Source of the DNA: Bacteroidota bacterium
GTDB lineage: Bacteria; Bacteroidota; Bacteroidia; Chitinophagales; Chitinophagaceae
Reading direction: 5' to 3'
DNA: 8,792 bases
NCBI GenBank assembly: GCA_023423285.1
Contig: JAFAFV010000020.1
Location: 1-8,792, forward strand
Shown here piece after piece: positions 1-7,013 of this stretch. Numbering within the stretch: the first letter of the stretch is position 1; the number at the start of each line of letters is the position of its first letter. A program made the translations under genes and the position numbers. The notes below the pieces were generated by a model. That model was not told where the DNA came from. It was given only the letters and a program-made list of their open reading frames with translations, and did no database searches.

Positions 1-1319
1 AACCCAGGTTAACGATTGCCCAGATCATCAACATGAGTATGGGTTTTTTGGGAATTCAAATGGCTTTCGGGCTGCAAAATGGTAATGCCAGCCGCATACT
101 TGCCAACTTTGGTGCTGATGTACATCAACTTTCATGGTTTTGGCTGGTGGCTCCTATTACAGGTTTAATTGTGCAGCCCATTATTGGCCACATGGGCGAT
201 CATACTTGGAACCGGCAGGGCCGGCGAAAACCTTACTTTTTAATAGGCGCTATCTTTTGTGCATTAGGTCTTGTATTTCTTCCTAACTCGGCCAGTGTTA
301 CAGCTTTTATGGGCGCTAACGTATTGTTGCTTGCCGTAATTTTTCTGGCTTTGATGGATGCTTCTGTCAACGTTTCTATGGAACCTTTTCGGGCGCTGGT
401 GGGAGATATGTTGCCCAAAGAACAGGGTACGCTGGGTTTTAGTATGCAAACCATCCTGATTGGTTTTGGAGCTGTGATTGGTTCGGCGTTGCCCGGCTGG
501 TTTACGTCTTTGGGTGTTTCTAATGTGGCGCCTGAAGGTTATGTGGCACCTAACGTCATCTATTCATTTTATGCGGGTGCAGTGGTTTTGTTAGCAACCA
601 TTTTGTATACAATTGTTACAACTAAAGAATATTCACCTGAAGATTTTAAAAGATTTTCAGGTGAAGAAGATTCAGAACAAAAACCCAGGTTTAGCGACAT
701 CTTCAGAGATTTTGCAGGTATGCCTTCTACAATGAAAAAGCTTGGTGCTGTGCAGTTCTTCTCGTGGTTTGCTTTGTTTTCAATGTGGGTTTTTACAACC
801 AGTGCTATTGCCACACATCACTATGGCCTCACCCCTGAGGATACGAACTCGGCAGCCTTTGGCAAAGCCGGAGACTATGTAGGTTACCTTTTTGGATTGT
901 ATAATCTCTTTGCCATTCCTTTTGCATTTATACTTATTCCGCTTGCTAAGAAAATCGGTAAAAAGCAAACGCATTCAATAGCGCTCATTTTTGGAGGGTT
1001 GGGTCTTATTTCCTTATACTTTATTCAAAACAAAGAATTATTGTGGCTTAGCATGCTGGGTATAGGCTTTGCATGGGCCAGTATTTTAGCAATGCCATAT
1101 GCCATGCTGATAGAATCTATACCGCAGAGAAAGATGGGTATTTACATGGGCATCTTTAATTTTTTTATTGTTATACCACAAATCATAAATGGCATTATTG
1201 GCGGACCTATTGTAAGCAGTGTATTTGGCAATCATGCCATATACTACCTTGTTATTGCTGGTTTACTCATGCTGATAGGAGGGGTTTATGTATTGTTCAT
1301 CAAGCTGAAAAGTAATTAA
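1..1319 (+). CDS. MFS sugar transporter, SLC45/sucrose-maltose type (5' end cut by window edge)
   Basis: This is an inner-membrane carrier of the major facilitator superfamily, probably a proton-coupled importer of maltose or short maltodextrins. The reading frame is open from base 3 to the stop at 1317-1319, giving 438 visible residues. The Met codon at base 33 lies after PRLTIAQIIN, which already belongs to the lead into membrane segment 1, so the true start is upstream of the window. The protein is strongly hydrophobic, consistent with 12 membrane segments. The loop after segment 2 carries an MFS motif A variant (GHMGDHTWNRQGRRKPY, residues about 62-78). A charged cytoplasmic loop at about 207-246 separates the two halves. 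GIYMGIFNFFIVIPQ near residues 379-393 matches the GxxxGxxNxxIxxPQ pattern of plant sucrose transporters and SLC45 relatives. The SusA-like amylase gene starts 39 bases downstream, which supports an alpha-glucan sugar substrate; that substrate is inferred from context. Confidence 0.88.
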   Translation, partial: PRLTIAQIINMSMGFLGIQMAFGLQNGNASRILANFGADVHQLSWFWLVAPITGLIVQPIIGHMGDHTWNRQGRRKPYFLIGAIFCALGLVFLPNSASVTAFMGANVLLLAVIFLALMDASVNVSMEPFRALVGDMLPKEQGTLGFSMQTILIGFGAVIGSALPGWFTSLGVSNVAPEGYVAPNVIYSFYAGAVVLLATILYTIVTTKEYSPEDFKRFSGEEDSEQKPRFSDIFRDFAGMPSTMKKLGAVQFFSWFALFSMWVFTTSAIATHHYGLTPEDTNSAAFGKAGDYVGYLFGLYNLFAIPFAFILIPLAKKIGKKQTHSIALIFGGLGLISLYFIQNKELLWLSMLGIGFAWASILAMPYAMLIESIPQRKMGIYMGIFNFFIVIPQIINGIIGGPIVSSVFGNHAIYYLVIAGLLMLIGGVYVLFIKLKSN

Positions 1320-1358
1320 GCTTTTAGAGGAGAAAGCCGAACATAAAAACTATTTATC

Positions 1359-3194
1359 ATGAAGAAATTTTTGTTTTTGATATTGCTGGCATCGTCTGCC
1401 AATGCGTTGGCGCAAAATATAAAATTATATCCTTCTAACTGGTGGGTTGGTATGCAACACAATCAGGTGCAAATATTGGTTCATGCTACAGGAAGCCATA
1501 TCAGCAACGCGCAGGTTCTCATTAACCATCCGGGGGTCATTCTGCAAAGCGTGCATAAATTTAAAAACCCACGTTACCTGGCGCTGGATGTATTCATATC
1601 TCCGGTGGCTAAACCGGGCAATGTTACCATCAACCTGGGTGGCACTACTGTAAACTGGGGCCTGGGCAGCAGGCGAGCTGGTAATGGTACCAAATATGCA
1701 AATGGTGCCACCTCTGCCGACCTGATGTACCTCATCATGCCTGACAGATTCAGCAATGGAGATCCTTCTAACGATCGTATTAAAGGCATGCGTGATCAGT
1801 CGCTGCGACGCGATACGGTTTTCAACCGCCATGGCGGAGATTTGAAAGGTGTAGAAAATCAGCTGGATTATTTATATGATTTAGGCGTAACAGCCATCTG
1901 GCTTAACCCGGTGTTAGAAAATGATATGCCTGACCGCACCGAACATGGCTATGCTTTTACCAATCATTATTCTATAGAGCCACGCTTGGGTGGGGCCAAT
2001 GCTTATAAATCGTTGGTAGATGCTGCGCATGACAAGGGTATTAAGATAATTCAGGATGCGGTATACAACCACGTGGGACTGCAACATGTTTTGTTTCAGG
2101 ACCAGCCAGACAGTACCTGGTTTCACCGATGGCCAAACTTTACCCAAACCAACTATAAAGACCAGGCTATGTTTGATCCCTACGTAGCGGAGATTGATAG
2201 AAAGATCATGGAGAAAGGTTGGTTTACCACCCAAATGCCAGACTGGGATCATAGCAATCTGTTTGTACAAAAATTTCTCATTCAACATGCTATTTGGTGT
2301 GTGGAAGAATTTGGTATTGACGGCTGGCGCGTAGATACATACGCCTATAACGATCTGGAATTTATGAACCGCTGTAATCAGGCATTGTATGACGAGTTCC
2401 CCGACATCAGCATTTTTGGAGAAACCTGGGTGCATGGGGTGCCGAACCAAAGTTTTTTTACCGAAAATAATTACAATCTTGCTTTTAAAAGCAACCTGCA
2501 GGCAACCACCGATTTTCAAACCTTATTCTATGGTATTCAACCAGCGGTAACAGAAGCCTTTGGCTGGACTGAAGGCGTGAATAAACTGTACACCACGCTG
2601 GCTCAGGATTTTGTATACAAAGACCCCACGCGCCAGGTGATTTTTTTAGACAACCATGACCTGAACCGTTTTTACAGTGTGGTAAAAGAAGACACGGCCA
2701 AATATAAAACAGCTTTTGCCTGGCTGCTTACCTGCCGCGGCATACCGCAAATGTATTATGGCAATGAAATTTTAATGACAGGATTAACATCGCCAAACGA
2801 TGGCTATGTGCGGCTTGATTTTCCCGGTGGCTGGAAGGGCGACCGGCACAATAAATTTATTGCATCCGGCAGAACTGAAAAAGAAAATGCAGTGTTTAAC
2901 TATATAAAGACGCTGGCTAATTTCAGGAAAACTTCATCTGCTATTACAAAAGGAAAAATGATGCAATACCTGCCTGTTGATGGTGTGTATGTGTATTTCA
3001 GGTACGACAATAAGCAAACCATCATGTGCGCCATGAATACAAACAATAAACCGGCAACGATTGCATCATCAAGGTTTGCAGAAAGGATGAATGGCTTTAC
3101 CACTGCACGGGATGTGGTAACGGGCAAAACCATGGCGCTCGCCGATAGCCTTACTTTACATCCCATGCATAACTGGGTGCTGGAGCTGCAATAG
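1359..3194 (+). CDS. Exported GH13 alpha-glucan hydrolase, neopullulanase/cyclomaltodextrinase-like (SusA-like)
   Basis: This is a periplasmic alpha-amylase-family enzyme expected to hydrolyse alpha-1,4 links of maltodextrins, cyclodextrins or pullulan fragments. The 611 residues are close to the length of Bacteroides SusA. MKKFLFLILLASSANALAQ is a clear Sec signal peptide with no lipobox, which fixes the start. An N-terminal beta domain of the cyclomaltodextrinase type covers about 20-110, the (beta/alpha)8 domain about 120-520 and a C-terminal beta domain about 530-611. All four GH13 regions are intact: DAVYNH at 233-238, GWRVD ending in the nucleophile Asp326, FGETW with acid/base Glu355, and FLDNHD with the transition-state stabiliser Asp434. 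The leader has AGAGGAGA at 1326-1333, too far (25 bases) to act as a normal Shine-Dalgarno site. It is probably co-transcribed with the upstream sugar carrier. Exact substrate preference and GH13 subfamily cannot be read from the sequence alone. Confidence 0.93.
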   Translation: MKKFLFLILLASSANALAQNIKLYPSNWWVGMQHNQVQILVHATGSHISNAQVLINHPGVILQSVHKFKNPRYLALDVFISPVAKPGNVTINLGGTTVNWGLGSRRAGNGTKYANGATSADLMYLIMPDRFSNGDPSNDRIKGMRDQSLRRDTVFNRHGGDLKGVENQLDYLYDLGVTAIWLNPVLENDMPDRTEHGYAFTNHYSIEPRLGGANAYKSLVDAAHDKGIKIIQDAVYNHVGLQHVLFQDQPDSTWFHRWPNFTQTNYKDQAMFDPYVAEIDRKIMEKGWFTTQMPDWDHSNLFVQKFLIQHAIWCVEEFGIDGWRVDTYAYNDLEFMNRCNQALYDEFPDISIFGETWVHGVPNQSFFTENNYNLAFKSNLQATTDFQTLFYGIQPAVTEAFGWTEGVNKLYTTLAQDFVYKDPTRQVIFLDNHDLNRFYSVVKEDTAKYKTAFAWLLTCRGIPQMYYGNEILMTGLTSPNDGYVRLDFPGGWKGDRHNKFIASGRTEKENAVFNYIKTLANFRKTSSAITKGKMMQYLPVDGVYVYFRYDNKQTIMCAMNTNNKPATIASSRFAERMNGFTTARDVVTGKTMALADSLTLHPMHNWVLELQ

Positions 3195-3200
3195 CAGGCA

Positions 3201-3941
3201 CTACAAGACTGTGCGCCACATAAAGAGGTCAAGCCATTTTTTAGCATCGCCGCCCCATGATTTGCTCAATTGTTCGATAGCCGCTCTTATTTCGGGTTCG
3301 CTTTTTTTCTTACCTTTTGTGGGAGGTGTAATGGTGCGTGCATCAGGCGTAGTAAGCCTGACACCAGTGGCAATCCAACTGGTGTACATACGCGGGATGG
3401 TGACGCCCAGTATAAGGCCGGGCAAACCATGCAGGCTCATAGGCCCGCCGCTAATTGTGATTTCATCAGTATAATATACAAACACATACACACTGTCGAA
3501 CAAAATGGTTTGAGCGCGCCGACAGTTAAAGCCGGCAATCAGTCTTTGATCATCAGGATCCAGTTTCCAAACAATTTTTCTTTGTTGTCCGCTTGTAAGC
3601 AGGTACCCGTCCAGCGGAGATAATTTTGTTTGCTCGCCGGTTGTGTAATCGTTATACCACACACTTTCATCATCTCCTGAACCAAAAAAACTAAATGTTC
3701 GTTTTGTATCGCCTTTGCGGTCAAATTTGTAAATGGCTTTATTGTTTATAAAAGAATAGGTATAGTAATCAGTGTTGAATTGAGATAGCTGATCTTTAAT
3801 TCTTTCAAACCATTCGTTTCCTTCGTTCTGCCGCCAAATGTTGGTTCTTACCTCATATTCTACCACGCCAGAAGTGATGAAAGGTTGCGATGTCCCTTGT
3901 AAGCTAAGTAAGATGATGAGAACTGATAATATAGTTTTCAT
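3201..3941 (-). CDS. GLPGLI family secreted protein, function unknown
   Basis: This 246-residue protein carries the family-defining motif at residues 172-177, within ISGGPMSLHGLPGLILG. The family (Pfam Porph_ging) is largely confined to Bacteroidota and has no established biochemical role. MKTILSVLIILLSLQGTSQ is a likely Sec signal peptide, so the protein should be periplasmic or cell-surface. Other family-typical parts are visible: GVVEYEV just after the signal peptide, the central ...KIVWKL and AGFNCRRAQ segments, and VYYTDEI before the motif. A Lys-rich basic stretch (GKKKSEPEI, about 210-218) precedes an amphipathic C-terminal end. The gene lies 113 bases downstream of, and on the same strand as, an outer-membrane barrel gene, a pairing often seen for GLPGLI proteins, so the two may work together at the outer membrane. 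Its stop lies six bases from that of the convergent amylase gene. The start is supported by the signal peptide and an A-rich leader. Confidence 0.9.
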   Translation of the reverse strand: MKTILSVLIILLSLQGTSQPFITSGVVEYEVRTNIWRQNEGNEWFERIKDQLSQFNTDYYTYSFINNKAIYKFDRKGDTKRTFSFFGSGDDESVWYNDYTTGEQTKLSPLDGYLLTSGQQRKIVWKLDPDDQRLIAGFNCRRAQTILFDSVYVFVYYTDEITISGGPMSLHGLPGLILGVTIPRMYTSWIATGVRLTTPDARTITPPTKGKKKSEPEIRAAIEQLSKSWGGDAKKWLDLFMWRTVL

Positions 3942-3971
3942 ATGTTTATTTTTTTGTTTTCTGGCTACATG

Positions 3972-3991
3972 CCTGCCTGCCGTTAGGCAGG
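3972..3991. repeat. GC-rich hairpin (CCTGCC/GGCAGG) between the barrel and GLPGLI genes
   Basis: CCTGCC at 3976-3981, loop GTTA, then GGCAGG at 3986-3991 forms a six-pair GC-rich stem. A second CCTGCC copy in another register (3972-3977) could pair with the same right arm, leaving an eight-base loop. There is no T-run after the stem on either strand, so it is not a standard intrinsic terminator. It stands out in an AT-rich 113-base gap. It resembles TGCCTGCC-type palindromes that I recall being scattered between genes in Bacteroidota genomes, but copy number here cannot be checked. Confidence 0.55.
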
Positions 3992-4054
3992 GAATTCACC
4001 ATAAAGTTCATTAGTTGAAGGGATAGTATAACCCAAAATTTATTGATCTACGCT

Positions 4055-6841
4055 TTAGTTTGTTTTCGCATCGCCTGCGCCCATGTTATTAAAATTCCAA
4101 ACCAGGCCCACCAGAAAATGCCTTCTTAAAACTGTATTGTAGGTTTCAATAAAACTGCTGCTATTGAAATTTCTGCTATACCCATTGCGCTCGTTCAACA
4201 GATCTTTTGCCACAATCTTTGCCTGCAATTTTCTTTTCAACATCCATTTTCTGATCTCTGCATCCCAAAGTGTAAAGTTGTTGTTGGTTGGAAAGCGGGA
4301 ATCAGGCTGGCGGTATTCACCATTCAATGTGGTTTGTAATTCAAATTCTTTAGGCAGGTAAATTGTGCCCGAAAAGTAACCGCCTGCTGCCCAGTATTTA
4401 GCATTGGCAGCGGTGCTTACTGTGGCATTTGCAATATTGTAACTGATATACGGGCCCATGTAAATGTCATATTTCTTTTCCTTGTCCGAGTTCAGGGTAA
4501 GCTGAAACCTATAACTGGTATTTTGAGTATTGTTTTTTATAACGGGTTCATTGTTCACCGACAGAAAATCTACACGGTTGTTGATGTTGAACCTGGGAGA
4601 AATGCCTAACCTCAGGTTCATGCTTTTTGCGATCAGCCGGTTATAATCTGCATAAAAATTGAAGTTGTACACGCCGTTGGCATTCACTGTTTGAGTAGTG
4701 CGGGCCGCGTTTCGAATATAACTTAAACTCGTAAAAGCATTTTGCGTAAAGCCGCCATCAATTGAAAGCCATACACTTCGCTGGTTCAGCATCTTCCAGT
4801 TACTGTAATTCAGGCGAAAACTATGACCAAATGATGGCCTGAGGTTGGGGTTGCCAATGTATTGATTGAGCGGATCGGTATTGTTGCGTATCGGTTGCAT
4901 CTGTTCCAGCCCGGGCGCATTGGTACTGCCATTGTAGTTAAACCAAAGCCTCTCTGACGGTTTTATTTGATAAGAAATATTTGCCCGTGGAAAATAATTG
5001 GTGAAATAAAATTCATCCTTACGTCCGTCAGTTTTATTGACCTGATGATACCTTGTCAAACCAACCGTGGCGCCTGCGGAAGCATTTAATTTTTTTCTGG
5101 TAAAACGAAAACTCATGCCCGGAGAGTTAGCCATATCATTGAATTCATAATTATTGCTCAGCGAATCTATTCTCTGATTATAACCGCCCGAGCCAGGCCC
5201 GTAAATATTCCTGATATTATTACGGCGGTTGTAGTTAAGGCCGTAACTCATTTCTATATAAAAGTCTTTTATGATTGGCTCGGTATACGAAAGGCGTGCA
5301 CTAATGTTATTGTTATTATTATCAATCAGGTTTTGCTGATCAATAATGGCGGTGCTGTCAATTACGCTTCCTTCATAAAAATCAGTTTTGGCATAAAGCA
5401 GACCGTCGCTTTCCGACTCTGATGTGTTGAAAGAAGTATTGATCGAGAGTGTTCGAAATTCTTTTTTAAACTTATGCATCCACAGCAGGTTGGCATTAAA
5501 CGCCTGCTGGTTGCTTGTATTATCTGAGCGTCTGTTGCTGGTATTGATAAAATTACCGCTGTTGTCATCAATGTTTTCTGCGCTGTACACAGATTGGTTG
5601 CGGCTGTTGTTTCTGTTGCCGCCCGCAGTAAGTTTTAAGGTATTGAATGAATCAATCTTTGCTTCGTAAGTAAGGTTAAGCGCGTGCTTTTTGCTGTTGT
5701 TTACAAAGTTGTTAGTAGCATTCATACGCCAGGGTGCCGCAGTGGTAAAATTTTGGGAGAAGGTTCTGGTATTGCCCGGTGCATCAATCTGCACGTACCG
5801 GTACCCGGCATTTATCGAGTGTTTATCCTGGTTGAATTTATTGCTGTAATGAAAGCCACCATTATAATTTACAGGCAGCCCGGTGCTTGAGTTCCACCCA
5901 CCACTGCTGATGAAGATGCCATCACCAGACATTTCCACATTATTACCGCCGCCAAACCTGTCATTATCTTCCCAGTCTAGGTTCATAAAACCGGTATTGC
6001 TGGTAATGCCGTATGCCGCTATTTTTCTTTTACCTTTAAATGCATTGAGCATCCCGGCTGAGTAATAACGTGCTTTATCTTTGGTCTGCTGTGCATCGTC
6101 CATAATACCGCCGCCTGCATCAATCTTACCAAAGTATCCTTTCTTTTTGTCTTCTTTTAATTTCAGGTTGATGGTTTTGTCGCGTGTGCCGTCATCAATT
6201 CCTGTAAACGTAGACTGATCACTTTTCTTATCAAAAACCTGCACCTCCTGCACCACATCGGCCCGCAGGTTTTTTGTAGCAATGCCCGGGTCGGTGCCAA
6301 AAAACTCTTCTCCATCTACCAATACTTTTTTTACGCTTTCACCCATAGCAGTTATTTGGCCGGTTCGGTCTACCTGAAAACCCGGAAGTTTTTTTAAAAG
6401 CTCTTCCACGTTAGCGCCTTCTGATACTCTGAAACTGTCGGCTGTAAACACAGTGGTATCGCCCCGCATGAACATGGAACGATTACCCCGCACGATAACT
6501 TCTTCAAGCAGCTTGGCTTTTGAAAACATAAAAATCGTTTTCAGGTCAAGCACCTGTCCACTGTTGGTGTTGATACTATCTACATAATCTCCGAAAGAAG
6601 GATGCGTGATGAGTAGCAAATATTTTTTGGTACTGTCTGGCAATTTAATTGAGAAAGTACCATTGGCGCCGGCACGGGAAAAACTAACCATAATAGTATC
6701 AGTATTCAATACAGCCACCACGCTGTTCTCAAGGCTTTTGTTATCTGTAGTATCGGTAAGAGTACCTTTTACGCCCGTGTTTTGAGCAAATGCAGGTGCT
6801 ATCAGGCAAAAGCAAAAAATCAGCAGTAGCCATTTTTTCAT
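4055..6841 (-). CDS. TonB-dependent-receptor-like outer-membrane beta-barrel protein with carboxypeptidase-regulatory-like N-domain
   Basis: This 928-residue outer-membrane protein is of the OMP_b-brl_3 / TonB-receptor-like type. Residues 1-20 (MKKWLLLIFC...APAFAQ) are a signal peptide, followed by a carboxypeptidase-regulatory-like beta sandwich at about 22-105 (GVKGTLTDT... through LLLITHPSFGDY). LLEEVIVRGN at 111-120 could be a TonB box. A plug-like region at about 120-230 includes VEELLKKLPGFQVD, VKKVLVDGEEFFG and NLRADVVQEVQVFDKK, typical of Bacteroidota barrels. The rest is rich in alternating aromatic, Asn and Ser strands, consistent with a beta barrel of about 22 strands. The last strand (FLVGLVWNFN) is followed by a nine-residue polar tail instead of ending on an aromatic. 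No SusD-like partner is beside it, so it is not a standard SusC. A GLPGLI gene follows on the same strand. The ligand or export function cannot be told from sequence; the alpha-glucan neighbours are only a hint. Confidence 0.88.
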   Translation of the reverse strand: MKKWLLLIFCFCLIAPAFAQNTGVKGTLTDTTDNKSLENSVVAVLNTDTIMVSFSRAGANGTFSIKLPDSTKKYLLLITHPSFGDYVDSINTNSGQVLDLKTIFMFSKAKLLEEVIVRGNRSMFMRGDTTVFTADSFRVSEGANVEELLKKLPGFQVDRTGQITAMGESVKKVLVDGEEFFGTDPGIATKNLRADVVQEVQVFDKKSDQSTFTGIDDGTRDKTINLKLKEDKKKGYFGKIDAGGGIMDDAQQTKDKARYYSAGMLNAFKGKRKIAAYGITSNTGFMNLDWEDNDRFGGGNNVEMSGDGIFISSGGWNSSTGLPVNYNGGFHYSNKFNQDKHSINAGYRYVQIDAPGNTRTFSQNFTTAAPWRMNATNNFVNNSKKHALNLTYEAKIDSFNTLKLTAGGNRNNSRNQSVYSAENIDDNSGNFINTSNRRSDNTSNQQAFNANLLWMHKFKKEFRTLSINTSFNTSESESDGLLYAKTDFYEGSVIDSTAIIDQQNLIDNNNNNISARLSYTEPIIKDFYIEMSYGLNYNRRNNIRNIYGPGSGGYNQRIDSLSNNYEFNDMANSPGMSFRFTRKKLNASAGATVGLTRYHQVNKTDGRKDEFYFTNYFPRANISYQIKPSERLWFNYNGSTNAPGLEQMQPIRNNTDPLNQYIGNPNLRPSFGHSFRLNYSNWKMLNQRSVWLSIDGGFTQNAFTSLSYIRNAARTTQTVNANGVYNFNFYADYNRLIAKSMNLRLGISPRFNINNRVDFLSVNNEPVIKNNTQNTSYRFQLTLNSDKEKKYDIYMGPYISYNIANATVSTAANAKYWAAGGYFSGTIYLPKEFELQTTLNGEYRQPDSRFPTNNNFTLWDAEIRKWMLKRKLQAKIVAKDLLNERNGYSRNFNSSSFIETYNTVLRRHFLVGLVWNFNNMGAGDAKTN

Positions 6842-6883
6842 ATAAGTTTTAGTTTACGCAGTTAAAAAGATCACAGGACAAAG

Positions 6884-6902
6884 TGTAAGGCAAAATCTTA
6901 CA
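6884..6902. promoter_or_regulatory. Inverted repeat TGTAAG-N7-CTTACA upstream of the barrel gene, candidate operator
   Basis: Perfect six-base arms (6884-6889 and 6897-6902) with a seven-base spacer lie about 43 bases upstream of the barrel gene start codon. This is where a regulator or RNA leader structure would act. A clear -33/-7 promoter on the minus strand was not found, so the role is uncertain. Confidence 0.3.
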
Positions 6903-6950
6903 AACAGCCCGATCTTGCTCCAGTTGTAAAGGTAGGGTGGAAATGAATTA

Positions 6951-6967
6951 TTACGAAGATGTCGTAA
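6951..6967. promoter_or_regulatory. Perfect 17-base inverted repeat, candidate operator upstream of glgB
   Basis: TTACGA-AGATG-TCGTAA has perfect six-base arms around a five-base centre. It ends six bases before the candidate -33 box of glgB, so its centre would sit near -51 relative to a start site at about 7010. That position suits an activator better than a repressor. The binding protein is unknown, and no regulator gene is in the window. Confidence 0.4.
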
Positions 6968-6973
6968 AAATGT

Positions 6974-7004
6974 TTTGTTAAATAAAACCTACCTTGTAGT
7001 TTAG
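6974..7004 (+). promoter_or_regulatory. Candidate Bacteroidota-type (-33/-7) promoter for glgB
   Basis: TTTG at 6974-6977, a 19-base spacer, then TAGTTTAG at 6997-7004 matches the Bacteroidota housekeeping promoter pattern (TTG/TTTG, 17-23 bases, TAnnTTTG) with one mismatch in the -7 box. The box ends only nine bases before the glgB ATG at 7014, so a start site here would give a leader of a few bases at most. The match is seen in the sequence; use as a promoter is inferred. Confidence 0.5.
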
Positions 7005-7013
7005 AATTTTAAT

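Noticed and set aside
33..35. ATG at base 33 as the start of the MFS transporter
   Set aside because: The frame stays open to base 3, and the ten codons before this Met encode family-typical sequence leading into membrane segment 1. The gene begins before the window.
1425..2519. Minus-strand open frames opposite the amylase gene (1425-1832, 1914-2519)
   Set aside because: They lie fully inside a well-supported GH13 gene with all catalytic motifs, and their translations show no recognisable domain or signal peptide.
3211..3623. Plus-strand open frames opposite the GLPGLI gene (3211-3474, 3270-3623)
   Set aside because: They overlap the GLPGLI gene on the other strand and show no family features, so they are shadows of the real frame.
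4021..4035. GGGATAGTATAACCC as a terminator hairpin after the barrel gene
   Set aside because: Only the three outer GC pairs and two inner TA pairs match. The stem is interrupted and not followed by a T-run on either strand.
5303..5325. AAT/AAC run coding for five Asn in the barrel protein, as a possible slippage (phase-variation) tract
   Set aside because: The codons are mixed AAT and AAC, so the repeat is not uniform. A three-base unit would not shift the frame, and Asn-rich loops are normal in such barrels.
6859..6895. TTACACTTTG (minus strand) as a -7 box for the barrel gene
   Set aside because: The TA and TTTG parts are separated by three bases instead of two, and the nearest upstream TTTG leaves a 13-base spacer, too short for the known pattern.
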